A stretch of DNA of 64,000 nt, taken from assembly GCA_947500055.1 (NCBI GenBank), contig CANMQO010000008.1:124001-188000 (forward strand), read 5' to 3'. Source of the DNA: an uncultured Paracoccaceae bacterium (lineage in GTDB: Bacteria > Pseudomonadota > Alphaproteobacteria > Rhodobacterales > Rhodobacteraceae). The position numbers were made by a program, and so were the translations under genes. Shown one piece after another: positions 36,034 through 44,931 of the stretch. Positions within the stretch are counted from its first letter, which is position 1. Each line of letters begins with the position of its first letter. The notes under the pieces were generated by a model that was not told where the DNA came from, ran no database searches, and saw only the letters and a list, made by a program, of their open reading frames with translations.

Positions 36034-36058
36034 ACGCGTGGGTTTCACCCACCCTACG
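36034..36058 (-). repeat. REP copy D
   Basis: Inverse orientation to copy C, core GTGGGTTTCACCCACCCTAC, 8 nt after the transposase stop and about 28 nt before the stop of the ATPase gene. Confidence 0.85.
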
Positions 36059-36085
36059 CCTATGGTACAATTCATTATTGCACGT

Positions 36086-37105
36086 TTAGTTCAGTCCAGA
36101 CCTTAGGAATGCGGCGACGCTGTTATAGTCCAAACTCTTCACGCCCAAACGCTCTTTTACTTTGTGTGCAAGCCCAACAGTGCTCTTGATTATCTCCGCT
36201 ATCTGGCGTTCGTCTGAGAGATCTAATCGCATAGAAACCAATGTACCGTCGACATTGCAGGGATACGTTTTGATCGCATCCTTAGAAAGGAATAGGGATT
36301 CTTGGCCACTTGCAATGTAGAAATGCCCCATTTTTCCGAAGAGGTTTTGAGCAAAAAATAGTCCGTAGCCAGCATTGTCCCATGCCGACTTTTGGCTTGC
36401 TTTCTTCTTCTTATGCTTCCATGCCTTTGATGAAACGCCGGGCATTAACGCATAATGCAGCGCTTCGTTTTCATTGTTAGGCTGTGTATATTTGCTCTGT
36501 TTGAGAGATTGAAACACCCCTATACCACGATCAGCTATGCAAATTTCAACTTGGTTCAAACGATCCCAATATTGCGCGCAAAAGACCGCTAACCCCGTAT
36601 CGCCATGTTCAAAAGTATTGCGAAATATTTCACAGAATGAACGAGCTAGCGTATGTCTCAATTCACTGGACCGATCTTGAGAAACAATCCTTGCTATATT
36701 CTCGCATCGTGCTGAAATAGCATCTCCAATTTCATACCCATTGGTTTGTGCATCATTTTCCAGTTTCTCAAGCGACATAGAACTGATTGGTATATAGCTG
36801 TGACCACCAAAAGCGCCCTGACGATAAGGGTTGCCCTTCAAATTCAGAACCTCGGAAAAACCCATATTATTCGCGTAGTCCAAACTACTGAGGCCGCGGT
36901 AAGCGACTACTTCGTCTTTGTGCATGCGTGCCCTTTGCAAACATGCCTTCGCCAAAAAAATCATGCACGTTGGGTAAAGAAAACTCTTCCGCCCAACATC
37001 TATTAACAACTTATCCTTTTTCGGTATTTCAATAATCGCCTTTGAAAACCTGCCCAACGCAGCGATAGAATTGTTAGCTGGGAACGTAATATCAGCAGCC
37101 ATCAC
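36086..37105 (-). CDS. GHKL-type ATPase with N-terminal STAS-like domain, unknown function
   Basis: 339 aa from a GTG at 37105 (or 338 from ATG 37102). Residues 1-90 have alternating helix/strand pattern like a STAS/anti-sigma-antagonist fold ([42 protein letters not shown]). From 150 on all Bergerat ATP-binding boxes are visible: N box [10 protein letters not shown] (158-167), G1 ADRGIGVF (190-197), G2 [13 protein letters not shown] (244-256) and G3 DGTLVSMRL (285-293). No histidine kinase phosphoacceptor helix and no membrane segment. GC is clearly lower than its neighbours, suggesting transfer. Its start overlaps the lepA stop, so it is read on the lepA message. Anti-sigma/serine kinase or MutL/Hsp90-like roles are all possible. 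Confidence 0.8.
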   Translation of the reverse strand: MMAADITFPANNSIAALGRFSKAIIEIPKKDKLLIDVGRKSFLYPTCMIFLAKACLQRARMHKDEVVAYRGLSSLDYANNMGFSEVLNLKGNPYRQGAFGGHSYIPISSMSLEKLENDAQTNGYEIGDAISARCENIARIVSQDRSSELRHTLARSFCEIFRNTFEHGDTGLAVFCAQYWDRLNQVEICIADRGIGVFQSLKQSKYTQPNNENEALHYALMPGVSSKAWKHKKKKASQKSAWDNAGYGLFFAQNLFGKMGHFYIASGQESLFLSKDAIKTYPCNVDGTLVSMRLDLSDERQIAEIIKSTVGLAHKVKERLGVKSLDYNSVAAFLRSGLN

Positions 37106-38901
37106 CCATCCATCTTCAGCGCCGAAATAAACGCCTCCTGCGGGATATCCACCTTACCGAACTGCCGCATCTTCTTTTTCCCCGCCTTCTGCTTGTCCAA
37201 GAGCTTGCGTTTCCGCGTCGCGTCGCCACCGTAGCACTTGGCCGTCACATCCTTGCGCAGCGCGGATAGCGTCTCGCGCGCGATCACTTTGCCGCCGATG
37301 GCCGCCTGGATCGGGATTTTAAACATGTGGCGCGGGATCAGGTCCTTGAGCTTTTCGACCATCGCCCGCCCGCGCATTTCCGCGCGATCCCGGTGGACCA
37401 TCATCGACAGCGCATCAACGGGTTCATCATTCACCAGCACCGACATCTTGACGAGGTTGTCGGTCTGGTAACCGGTCATCTGGTAATCGAAGGATGCATA
37501 GCCCTTGGTCACCGATTTCAGCCGGTCGTAGAAATCAAACACCACTTCGTTCAGGGGGAGGTCGTAAACAGCCATCGCGCGGGAGCCTGCATAGGTCAGG
37601 TCCAGTTGCACGCCGCGCCGGTCCTGGCACAGCTTCAGCACGTCGCCCAGATATTCATCGGGCACCAGGATCGTCGCCTTGATCCGCGGTTCTTCCAGAT
37701 GGTCCACATGGGTCAAGTCGGGCATGTCGGCGGGGTTGTGCAGCTCAATCATTTCGCCGTCGCGCATATAGATGTGATAGACGACGGACGGTGCTGTGGT
37801 GATGAGTTCGATATTATATTCCCGCTCGATCCGGTCGCGGATGACTTCGAGGTGCAGAAGGCCCAGAAACCCGCAGCGAAAGCCGAAGCCGAGCGCGGCG
37901 GAGGTTTCCATCTCGTGACTGAAGGACGCGTCGTTGAGGGCGAGTTTTTCGATGGCGTCGCGCAAGTCTTCGAATTCCGATGAATCCACAGGGAACAGCC
38001 CGCAGAAAACAACCGGCTGCGCGGGTTTGAACCCGGCAAGTGCTGTTTCGGTGCCTTTGCGTTCCGAGGTGATCGTGTCGCCGACCCGGGTGTCGCGCAC
38101 CTGTTTGATGGAGGCTGTGATGAACCCGATTTCACCCGGTCCCAATTCGCCGACATCCTGCATCTGCGGCCGGAACACACCGATCTTGTCGATCCCGTGC
38201 ACGGTGTTGTTGGACATGAATTTGACGCGGTCTCCCTTTTTCATCACCCCGTCAATGATGCGGACAAGGACGATGACGCCAAGGTAGCTGTCGTACCAGC
38301 TATCGACCAGCATCGCCTTGAGCGGGGCATCGCGACTGCCTTTGGGCGCGGGCAGCAGGTTGACGATGGCCTCAAGCGTTTCATGGATGCCGATGCCGGT
38401 CTTGGCGCTGACCTGAATGGCGCCGGATGCGTCGATCCCGATCACATCCTCGATCTGTTCGGCCACCCGGTCACATTCGCTGGCGGGCAAGTCGATCTTG
38501 TTCAGGACGGGCACGATTTCATGATCCGCATCAATGGCCTGATAGACATTGGCGAGCGTCTGCGCCTCAACCCCTTGGGTGCTGTCGACGACCAGCAAGG
38601 ACCCTTCGACCGCGCGCATGGACCGGCTGACCTCATAGGCGAAATCGACATGGCCGGGCGTGTCGATCAGGTTCAGCACATAATCCTGCCCGTCATCGGC
38701 CTTGTAATCGATGCGGACGGTGTTGGCCTTGATGGTGATGCCGCGCTCGCGTTCGATATCCATGGAGTCCAGAAGCTGCGCTTTCATATCCCGTTCCGCC
38801 ACGGTGTTGGTGGACTGGATCAGGCGGTCAGCGAGCGTCGATTTCCCGTGGTCGATATGGGCGACGATGGAGAAATTACGGATATGCGAAAGGTCTGTCA
38901 T
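37102..38901 (-). CDS. lepA: Elongation factor 4 (LepA), ribosome back-translocase
   Basis: GTPase that acts on the ribosome. 599 aa, the standard size. GTP-binding motifs [18 protein letters not shown] (about 10-27), [24 protein letters not shown] (about 80), NKIDLPAS (about 132) and SAKTG (about 162); domains II-IV and the LepA-specific C-terminal domain end with [23 protein letters not shown] start it at ATG 38901 ([11 protein letters not shown]); an in-frame ATG 21 codons upstream adds sequence not found in the family. The following ATPase gene overlaps its stop by 1-4 nt. Confidence 0.97.
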   Translation of the reverse strand: MTDLSHIRNFSIVAHIDHGKSTLADRLIQSTNTVAERDMKAQLLDSMDIERERGITIKANTVRIDYKADDGQDYVLNLIDTPGHVDFAYEVSRSMRAVEGSLLVVDSTQGVEAQTLANVYQAIDADHEIVPVLNKIDLPASECDRVAEQIEDVIGIDASGAIQVSAKTGIGIHETLEAIVNLLPAPKGSRDAPLKAMLVDSWYDSYLGVIVLVRIIDGVMKKGDRVKFMSNNTVHGIDKIGVFRPQMQDVGELGPGEIGFITASIKQVRDTRVGDTITSERKGTETALAGFKPAQPVVFCGLFPVDSSEFEDLRDAIEKLALNDASFSHEMETSAALGFGFRCGFLGLLHLEVIRDRIEREYNIELITTAPSVVYHIYMRDGEMIELHNPADMPDLTHVDHLEEPRIKATILVPDEYLGDVLKLCQDRRGVQLDLTYAGSRAMAVYDLPLNEVVFDFYDRLKSVTKGYASFDYQMTGYQTDNLVKMSVLVNDEPVDALSMMVHRDRAEMRGRAMVEKLKDLIPRHMFKIPIQAAIGGKVIARETLSALRKDVTAKCYGGDATRKRKLLDKQKAGKKKMRQFGKVDIPQEAFISALKMDG

Positions 38902-39246
38902 GCGGTTCAGGCGGCCTATGCGAGGTTGGTGCCTGTCAATGGCGCGAGAACCGGGGTTTTGCAAGGGGATTGGTGGTGTAGTGTGGCGAAGAAGAGGCGA
39001 TAAGACGCGAGGCAGATATGGTCAGGTTTGACGACCGGAATAGCGCCATGGCATGGCTAGACGGATGTGGGACTGATACAAAGCTTGCTTTGCTGCGCGT
39101 AGCTGTCCGTCGTCAGGTCATTTGAGCGGTCAACGGGCAGAGCCCTGGACCGGCACTGTCCGGTTGTCGACCGGTCGGGATGTTTCTCGCAATCCCTGTC
39201 AGAGGTCCCGGATCACGTCCGGGACGGCGTTGCGTGTGGTTGCTGT
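38902..39246. other. 345-nt non-coding gap with several hairpins
   Basis: Between lepA and the small secreted protein. Contains a perfect hairpin GTCCCGGA-TCACG-TCCGGGAC at 39205-39225 and a CCGGT-TGTCG-ACCGG stem at about 39161-39175. Lacking a T-tract, they may end or stabilise the minus-strand message of the 39247 gene. A 35-codon open frame at 39018-39125 (plus) has no family resemblance and is not annotated as a gene. lepA's promoter is expected near its left end. Confidence 0.5.
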
Positions 39247-39480
39247 CTATGACGTCACTTCGCGGGCTGCCCCGTAGTTGCAGTCGCTATGTCCGGGCAG
39301 GTCTTTGAGCGGGGATGCCGTCTCGGTCATCTCCACACAGGTTTGTGCGGTTGCGTCCCATGCTGTGCCAACCGCGCAGGTCTGGCTTTGGGCGATGGGC
39401 TCTGACGGGGCGGGCAGTGTCGTCTCTTGAGCGAACGCGCCCATGGGCAGCATCGTCAAGGCAAATAGGGTAAGACGCAT
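39247..39480 (-). CDS. Small secreted Cys-containing protein, unknown
   Basis: 77 aa. Signal peptide MRLTLFALTMLPMGAFA, mature part QETTLPAPSEPIAQSQTCAVGTAWDATAQTCVEM with two Cys in a C-x(14)-C spacing and a third near the end (HSDCNYG). AGGAGG lies just before the ATG. Similar short secreted proteins with the TCAxGTxWDxxxxTC pattern occur in Rhodobacteraceae; function unknown. Confidence 0.75.
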   Translation of the reverse strand: MRLTLFALTMLPMGAFAQETTLPAPSEPIAQSQTCAVGTAWDATAQTCVEMTETASPLKDLPGHSDCNYGAAREVTS

Positions 39481-39627
39481 GATGGTCCTCCTGCTGATTG
39501 CGCATGATGGAACAATAACCCGAACTGCCTGAAAATCAAAGCGCCCCGGTGTCGCAGCCTTTGACCCATATCAAGGTGTCTGCAACGGGATCTTGATAGG
39601 CTGCGCTCCAACATCAGGGAGAGTGAT

Positions 39628-40503
39628 ATGCAAGACCGCGCCACAGCCACCAAACCGAAACCCGCTCCGCGCCGCCGCAATCCTGCCAGCCTTCCCAAAC
39701 TGGCCCGTCGCCCCTATGAGGCGGAGAAGGCGCTATTGCAGGCTGAACTGCTCAAGGTACAGCTTTGGGCGCAGGAAACAGGCCAGCGGTTTGTGCTGTT
39801 GTTTGAGGGCCGGGATGCGGCCGGCAAGGGCGGCACGATCAAACGGTTTACCGAACATCTGAACCCCCGCGCCGCCCGTGTTGTTGCCCTCAACAAACCC
39901 ACGGATGAAGAGCGCGGCCAATGGTATTTCCAGCGATATGTCGATCATCTGCCCAGTTCGGGTGAAATGGTGCTTTATGACCGCAGCTGGTATAACCGCG
40001 CCGGTGTTGAGCGTGTCATGGGGTTTTGCGAACCTGCCGAATATCTGGAATTCATGCGCCAGACCCCGGAGCTTGAACGCATGCTGACCCGGTCGGGTAT
40101 CCGCATGTATAAATACTGGTTTTCCGTCACGCAGGAGGAACAAAAGCGCCGCTTTGACAGCCGCGCCACGGATCCGCTGAAACAGTGGAAGCTGTCCCCG
40201 ATTGATAAGGCCAGTCTGGATAAATGGGACGATTATACCGAGGCCAAGGAGGCGATGTTTTTCTATACCGACACCGCCGATGCGCCCTGGACGGTGGTCA
40301 AATCCAATGACAAGAAACGCGCCCGCCTGAACTGCATGCGCCATTTCCTGTCAACGCTGGATTGTCCGGGCAAAGATGCGGCGATCGCCCTACCGCCCGA
40401 GCCCGAGATCGTCAGCAATGCCCAGAAGGTGATCCACCGTGCCGATCACATCCTTGGCACGGCCCTGCACCCAGAGACCCGCCGGGTCAAAGCCAAGGCC
40501 TGA
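39628..40503 (+). CDS. ppk2: Polyphosphate kinase 2
   Basis: Transfers phosphate between polyphosphate and nucleotides (class I PPK2 acts on NDP). 291 aa. PPK2 motifs: Walker A FEGRDAAGKGGTIKRFTEHLNPR (about 55-77), ALNKPTDEERGQWYFQRYVDHLP (about 83-106), Walker B/lid VLYDRSWYNRAGVERVMGFC (about 114-134), and SPIDKASLDKWDDYTEAKEAMF. A basic, Lys/Arg/Pro-rich N-terminus (residues 1-25) precedes the domain. Ends 6 nt before a hairpin terminator. Confidence 0.94.
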   Translation: MQDRATATKPKPAPRRRNPASLPKLARRPYEAEKALLQAELLKVQLWAQETGQRFVLLFEGRDAAGKGGTIKRFTEHLNPRAARVVALNKPTDEERGQWYFQRYVDHLPSSGEMVLYDRSWYNRAGVERVMGFCEPAEYLEFMRQTPELERMLTRSGIRMYKYWFSVTQEEQKRRFDSRATDPLKQWKLSPIDKASLDKWDDYTEAKEAMFFYTDTADAPWTVVKSNDKKRARLNCMRHFLSTLDCPGKDAAIALPPEPEIVSNAQKVIHRADHILGTALHPETRRVKAKA

Positions 40504-40509
40504 AATGCA

Positions 40510-40537
40510 AAAGGGCGCGCGATGACGCGTGCCCTTT
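40510..40537. terminator. Terminator hairpin after ppk2
   Basis: 12-bp stem AAAGGGCGCGCG / CGCGTGCCCTTT with one G-T wobble and loop ATGA, right after the ppk2 stop. A-rich on the left and T-ending on the right; can also serve the convergent small gene at 40562. Confidence 0.75.
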
Positions 40538-40561
40538 AAGGTTGTCAATGTCGTGTTTCGA

Positions 40562-40768
40562 TCAGACCGGGGTCAGGCTTTTCTCGGCCGTGTCGCGCGG
40601 TGCTTTTGCGGCACCATTCTTGCGACATGCCCGATTTGCATTCTGACCATCAATGCCGTCCGCCACAGCGCCCATGCCAAAGATCGGCAGATGTTGATCG
40701 TCACGCGCCACACCTGACATGCCGATGGCCCGCCAGAAGTGGATCCTGTTAACTCTTGCCGTGTTCAT
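40562..40768 (-). CDS. Small protein, unknown
   Basis: 68 aa from ATG 40768 (MNTARVNRIHFWRAIGMSGVARDDQHLPIF...), which has GGAGAG just upstream. Basic and Ala/Gly-rich; no domain recognised, no signal peptide. Flanked by the ppk2 terminator and dgkA. Coding status is supported mainly by the ribosome site and position. Confidence 0.45.
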   Translation of the reverse strand: MNTARVNRIHFWRAIGMSGVARDDQHLPIFGMGAVADGIDGQNANRACRKNGAAKAPRDTAEKSLTPV

Positions 40769-40872
40769 CTGAACTCTCCGCGTGGTTGGGGGCATGATAG
40801 CACAAACCAGCGCCTGCGTCGTTGCTTTAGATCAAGCAGACCTCAAAGCCCAGCGTTTAATGACTTCCGCCC

Positions 40873-41232
40873 CTACCAAATCAGCCCGGCAATGACGCAG
40901 ATCCAGCCCACCCCGACCCCGATGGCGGTCACGGCGACTGTCGCTGAGCCTGCATCTTTTGCGTGTTTTGCCGCGTCCCGCAGTTCCGGGCCGATATCAT
41001 CAACGACCCGCTCGATCGCCGTATTCATGCATTCTGCCCCCATCACCATGATCCCGCCCATCAGGAGAAACCCGCGCTCTGCCCCTGACAAGGGCAGGAC
41101 GAAGGCCAGAATGCAAAAGACCACATTGGCCACGATCCATTGCATCAGCGACCCTTCGGTTCGGGCCACATGCACGAATCCGTTCCATGACCAGATCGCC
41201 CGTTGCCGAATTCGCATGATTTGCTGCCACAT
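40873..41232 (-). CDS. dgkA: Diacylglycerol kinase
   Basis: Recycles diacylglycerol to phosphatidic acid in the inner membrane. 119 aa, three membrane spans (about 32-50, 52-68, 97-118). Catalytic signature GAECMNTAIERVVDDIGPELRDAAKHAKDAGSATVAV (about 65-101) is complete, with E, N and K residues in place. Single gene. Confidence 0.95.
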   Translation of the reverse strand: MWQQIMRIRQRAIWSWNGFVHVARTEGSLMQWIVANVVFCILAFVLPLSGAERGFLLMGGIMVMGAECMNTAIERVVDDIGPELRDAAKHAKDAGSATVAVTAIGVGVGWICVIAGLIW

Positions 41233-41377
41233 GGGAGTATCCCCTTACCATCACTACATTTTCACCAAATTGGGCGATCCTGGCGGCAATGCCAAGTCCG
41301 TGATGTGACCTTACGGAACAATTGACCGGTGGGGCGGGTCCCATAGGCTGCAGATGTGAACCATTGTGGAGATGTTG

Positions 41378-42016
41378 ATGTACCCGACCTATGCCCGATC
41401 CGAGCGCATTGCAGATGCGGCGATGCATGCCATTGGTGTTATCGGGGCGACCTGCGGGGCAACATTGCTGATCATCTGGGCAAGCGGCATGGCCAGCCCG
41501 GGCTACATCGCCGGCATCGCCATCTATGGCGCGACCCTGATTGCGACCTTTACCGCATCAGCCATGTATCACATGACCCCGTGGGAAAGCCTGCGCCCGG
41601 CACTGCGCCGGGTTGATCATGCAGCGATCTACCTCAAAATTGCGGGCACCTATACCCCGCTTGTGGTGATGATCGGCACAGGCTTTGCCTATGTAGTGCT
41701 GGGCATCGTCTGGGCGCTGGCCGTGATCGGGATGGTGCTGAAGCTGTTTTTCTGGCGCACGCCGGGGCGGTTTGGGCCTGCGCTTTATCTGATCATGGGC
41801 TGGCTGAGCATCGCACTGATCTGGTCGCTTTGGCCGATCATGCCTGGCACCGGCATGGCGCTGATCGCTGCCGGTGGCCTGCTTTATACGACGGGCGTGG
41901 TTTTTTACGCTGCCGAGAATACGAAATTCTCTGTGGCAATATGGCATGGGTTTGTCGTGCTGGCCTCTGCCTGCTTCTTTGTCGCCATCGCACTGGGTGC
42001 TGCAAGCACCGTCTAA
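41378..42016 (+). CDS. Hemolysin III / PAQR family membrane protein
   Basis: 212 aa with seven hydrophobic segments. PAQR hallmarks: SAMYHMTPW (Ser-x3-His, about 64-72), LRRVDHAAIYLKIAGTYTP (Asp in segment 3), and VAIWHGFVVLASACFF (His in segment 7). These residues form a zinc hydrolase-like site. ATG 41378 with GTGGAG 6 nt ahead is preferred; an ATG at 41372 and a GTG at 41366 are alternatives. Cellular role in bacteria is not established. Confidence 0.9.
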   Translation: MYPTYARSERIADAAMHAIGVIGATCGATLLIIWASGMASPGYIAGIAIYGATLIATFTASAMYHMTPWESLRPALRRVDHAAIYLKIAGTYTPLVVMIGTGFAYVVLGIVWALAVIGMVLKLFFWRTPGRFGPALYLIMGWLSIALIWSLWPIMPGTGMALIAAGGLLYTTGVVFYAAENTKFSVAIWHGFVVLASACFFVAIALGAASTV

Positions 42017-42369
42017 TCCAGAAAGGTCCAGGTGTCGGCCCCGTCGAAGTGGCGCACGGGGATCCGGGCGACGACATCCGGGTCAGCGAGCCGCAGATTG
42101 ACAGCCATATAGGCGTCATCATCCTCGGGATTGAGGTTTTCCCAATGGGTCGTGCATCCACAGGCCTTGCACCAGTGGAAGGCCAGGGATTTTTCGCCAT
42201 AGGAATACTGATCAGTCGGTCCGGTTACCGTGACCTCTGACACTGGCGCATAAATCCACAATGCGGCCAAGCGCCGACAGATAGAGCAGTTGCAGGATGT
42301 TGTCTTGCTTGGCTGATGCCGAAACTCGTAGCTGACCGCGCCGCAATGACAGGTGCCGTTGATTGCCAT
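42013..42369 (-). CDS. GFA/CENP-V family zinc-binding protein
   Basis: 118 aa. Glutathione-dependent formaldehyde-activating (GFA) fold with zinc cysteines: GTCHCGAVSYEF (about 5-16), TSCNCSICRRL (about 25-35), and HWCKACGCTTHWENL (about 67-81). ATG 42369; upstream in-frame codons look non-native. Overlaps the hemolysin III 3' end by 4 nt. Activity on S-hydroxymethylglutathione is not proven for most members. Confidence 0.88.
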   Translation of the reverse strand: MAINGTCHCGAVSYEFRHQPSKTTSCNCSICRRLAALWIYAPVSEVTVTGPTDQYSYGEKSLAFHWCKACGCTTHWENLNPEDDDAYMAVNLRLADPDVVARIPVRHFDGADTWTFLD

Positions 42370-42607
42370 CTGAATGTTTCCCCATTTATTTCCGGCCGAT
42401 GATAGGACGCGACAAACAGGCAAACAACATCTGGAAAGTCGCGAGCGCATCTCTGCTGACATCGAAACTGACATCGGGGTAAGGAATGCCAGACCTGACA
42501 CTGTGTCCTGTGACACATACGATGGGGTTGTTAACGTTTAAGAGTATCGCCAGGACATGTGTTTTAGTCCGACGCGAATTTTTTCAAAGTACGAGTATGT
42601 AGTTTTA

Positions 42608-42904
42608 ATGAGTGTATTTTTTCAAACCCTTCCGCCGGGTCTGCTCGATGCGATCGGGGTAGCGGGTTTCGGGCTTTATGTCCTGAACTACGCGCTGCTC
42701 ACGGTCAGACGGGGTCGGTCGGATAACATCGCATATTTTGCGATAAATGGTGCCGCGGCCAGTATGGTATTGGTTGGACTCTTGTCCTCGTTCAACCTTG
42801 CATCGGCCATGATCCAGATTTTTTGGATCGGTATCTCGGCAATCGCCATTTTCATCCGCCTGCGACGTCCCGCGCAGGCGGATGCTCTTTTTGGGGTTAG
42901 CTAG
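42608..42904 (+). CDS. Small three-span membrane protein (CBU_0592-like)
   Basis: 98 aa. Hydrophobic stretches at about 10-32 (LLDAIGVAGFGLYVLNYALLTV), 40-58 and 64-86. Pattern LLDAIGVAGFGLYVLNY... resembles the CBU_0592 family of inner-membrane proteins of unknown function. ATG 42608 chosen; the upstream in-frame ATG at 42557 is possible. Convergent 8-nt overlap with the AraC gene. Confidence 0.72.
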   Translation: MSVFFQTLPPGLLDAIGVAGFGLYVLNYALLTVRRGRSDNIAYFAINGAAASMVLVGLLSSFNLASAMIQIFWIGISAIAIFIRLRRPAQADALFGVS

Positions 42905-43739
42905 GGTCAGAACCCATTACAGGTATCCAGATTTCCACAAGGCCCCGCCCGGTTTCCACATTAAACCGCTGATCATAGCGTTCAAAATCTGGGGCGGACC
43001 TTACGGTCAAATCGTTTTCCGGCAAAGCCTTGTTCCAGATGCTCTGTACCGTCTTGGGCAATTCCGAGATATGTCCATTATGCTGAAAGACCGCGTATAA
43101 ACCTGCGGGAATCAGCACTTCGTCCATACCTTTTGGCACCGGCATATCCCGATCCGCCTGCATCCCCGCAACATAGCGGAACCGTCCTGCCCCGTCGGCG
43201 TCGCAACAGACGCCATATGCCGGCCCCGGTGCTGTCGCGACCTCTTCCTCGCGGGCGTTGAACTGCTGCCAAAGGCCCGGAATAGCCGAAGCGTTTTCAA
43301 AGGTGCATTGGGCGCTGACCCCGACAATCCGACGTGCACTTGTTTGGGTTAGCTGTGGGGGTGATACCTCGACCATTTCTGTATGTGTCATCTTCAACGG
43401 CTCCATCAGTTCCAGATTTTTGAGTGACCGCGCCTTGCGCACATCCCGGGGGTTCACCCCGAAGTAGCTGACAAAGGCACGGGTAAACGCCGCATGAGAG
43501 CCGTATTGCAGATCAAGTGCGATCTGCAGCACATCCTGATCCCCTTGCGCCAGCAACGACGCCGCATGTGACAGGCGCCGTGCCCGCAGATAGGTCATCG
43601 GGGCAAACCCGGTAGCGGCGCGAAACACCCGCGCCATATGATAGGGGCTAACGGCACATTGGCCTGCCAGATCATCGAGCGACAATGGCTGCTGCAACTG
43701 CATTTCAACCTGCCAGACGATCTTGGCAATCAATGACAT
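42897..43739 (-). CDS. AraC-family regulator with GyrI-like domain
   Basis: 280 aa. N-terminal double HTH of the AraC/XylS type (LSLDDLAGQCAVSPYHMARVFRAATGFAPMTYLRARRLSHAASLLAQG, second HTH with VSYFGVNPRDVRKARS, residues 8-105). Residues 125-280 are an AraC effector-binding/GyrI-like domain (TQTSARRIVGVSA; LIPAGLYAVFQHNGHISELPKTVQSIWNKALP; VEIWIPV) as in Rob or SbmC, which binds small hydrophobic drugs. Targets unknown. Confidence 0.92.
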   Translation of the reverse strand: MSLIAKIVWQVEMQLQQPLSLDDLAGQCAVSPYHMARVFRAATGFAPMTYLRARRLSHAASLLAQGDQDVLQIALDLQYGSHAAFTRAFVSYFGVNPRDVRKARSLKNLELMEPLKMTHTEMVEVSPPQLTQTSARRIVGVSAQCTFENASAIPGLWQQFNAREEEVATAPGPAYGVCCDADGAGRFRYVAGMQADRDMPVPKGMDEVLIPAGLYAVFQHNGHISELPKTVQSIWNKALPENDLTVRSAPDFERYDQRFNVETGRGLVEIWIPVMGSDPS

Positions 43740-43815
43740 GAGGTCTCCTGCTTTGCGTCTACAGCGACAATCATGCCCGATCAGTCAAACCCGCGCTTGA
43801 CCGATCTTGCTATTC

Positions 43816-44526
43816 TCACAGACTGGATGCCACCCGCTGCACGGTCCGCAACCGGTCGGCATTCGCTGGATGGGTGCCAAGAAACTTATTGCCCGGATCC
43901 GGGATACGGAAAAAGAACTCGGCGCCTTTCAGCGGGCTGTATCCGGAGGCCGCGGTGATCCGCGTGCCCAGCGCATCGGCCTCAAGCTCGAATTCCTTGG
44001 AATAACTGCGCGCGCCCACCGTCGCACCGATCTGCTGCGCGGTTTCCACGGAATTTGGCGCACCCAGCGCCCCGGCAAGCTGCCCAAAGACCAGCGCGCC
44101 GACGGTCGCATTACGCTGCTGTCGGGCGATATGCCCGCGAATATGGTGCGCCGCCTCGTGCGACATGACAAATGCCAGTTCGTCGCGATTGCGCGCCTCG
44201 GCAATCAGCGGAACGGTGAACGCTATGATTGGCCGTCCGTTTCGGTCCAGCGTCTGATAGGCGTTCGCTGGCTGGCCGGGCCGGTCATCAATGACAATAC
44301 GAAAATCGCAGTTCAGATCCGATGCGCGCTGCCGGCAGATCCGTTCGGCGACCGGTTCAACCCGATCAACCACAGCCGAAAAATTGCGCAATGCGGCCCG
44401 CGTTGACAGCTTTGGACCCACGGGTGCCTGCTGGACAGCAGGGGTCGGCGATGGCGACCTGGCGTCCTGCCGCACGGGTTCACATGCCGCGATGGCGGCA
44501 ATCAGGGCGATCGGTAAAAAACGCAT
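43816..44526 (-). CDS. M48-family metallopeptidase lipoprotein
   Basis: 236 aa. Lipobox IAAC (Cys15) after a signal peptide, so anchored to an envelope membrane facing the periplasm. Zinc motif MSHEAAHHIRGH (HEAAH at 123-127) and third ligand region ELEADALGTRIT (about 178-189). Ends with YSPLKGAEFFFRI...THPANADRLRTVQRVA, usual for M48C (BepA/LoiP-like) outer-membrane quality-control proteases. No TPR repeats in the C-terminus, unlike BepA. Confidence 0.92.
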   Translation of the reverse strand: MRFLPIALIAAIAACEPVRQDARSPSPTPAVQQAPVGPKLSTRAALRNFSAVVDRVEPVAERICRQRASDLNCDFRIVIDDRPGQPANAYQTLDRNGRPIIAFTVPLIAEARNRDELAFVMSHEAAHHIRGHIARQQRNATVGALVFGQLAGALGAPNSVETAQQIGATVGARSYSKEFELEADALGTRITAASGYSPLKGAEFFFRIPDPGNKFLGTHPANADRLRTVQRVASSL

Positions 44527-44637
44527 TCATTTCTCCCAACTCTTGGTCCGGCCAAGACTATCACGTCCCTTTCCGACGACCAGACCCGAAAATGCAATGA
44601 TGCTTGCATCAGACGAAGCTGAGGCTAGGCTTAACCC

Positions 44638-44871
44638 ATGTTTACCATTGAACACGAATATGACGCGACCGTTGTCACCCTGGTGGATGAGGGCGAAGCC
44701 CCGTTGCTGGATGACATCATTATCAATGCATTTGATGATTGCATCACCGTGTCACAGGTCGATCCGCGTACCGATATGATGGTGCAGGTCACGTTTTCGA
44801 TGAGCCAGCTACGCGATCTGCAAGCCGCACTGGATCTGCCCGAAGGCATTTATCAACTCAGCAAGACCTGA
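44638..44871 (+). CDS. Conserved small protein, unknown
   Basis: 77 aa acidic protein, MFTIEHEYDATVVTLVDEGEAPLLDDIIINAFDDCITVSQVDPRTD... The regular strand/helix pattern indicates a folded domain, but no family is recognised. A plain ATG lacking a strong Shine-Dalgarno. It precedes the amidohydrolase by 60 nt on the same strand and may be its operon partner. Confidence 0.7.
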   Translation: MFTIEHEYDATVVTLVDEGEAPLLDDIIINAFDDCITVSQVDPRTDMMVQVTFSMSQLRDLQAALDLPEGIYQLSKT

Positions 44872-44931
44872 GCCTTGCGTCTGCCCGGCGCCCGCGCGAA
44901 TGTGGCCCCGAGACAAACCGGAGGTGACATT

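Larger units (their letters stand above)
35425..36058 (+). mobile_element. RAYT transposase unit with flanking REP palindromes
   Basis: A REP-associated tyrosine transposase gene (35523-36026) bounded by two pairs of oppositely oriented REP sequences: copies A and B at 35425-35448 and 35466-35490, copies C and D at 35973-35996 and 36034-36058. Each pair is arranged head-to-head as in BIME structures. The unit sits between a DksA-type gene and a lower-GC ATPase gene. Domesticated RAYTs are thought to mobilise REPs rather than themselves. Confidence 0.85.

Noticed and set aside
39018-39125. 35-aa plus-strand gene
   Set aside because: Weak ribosome site, no family resemblance, lies in a hairpin-rich gap; left as a note only.
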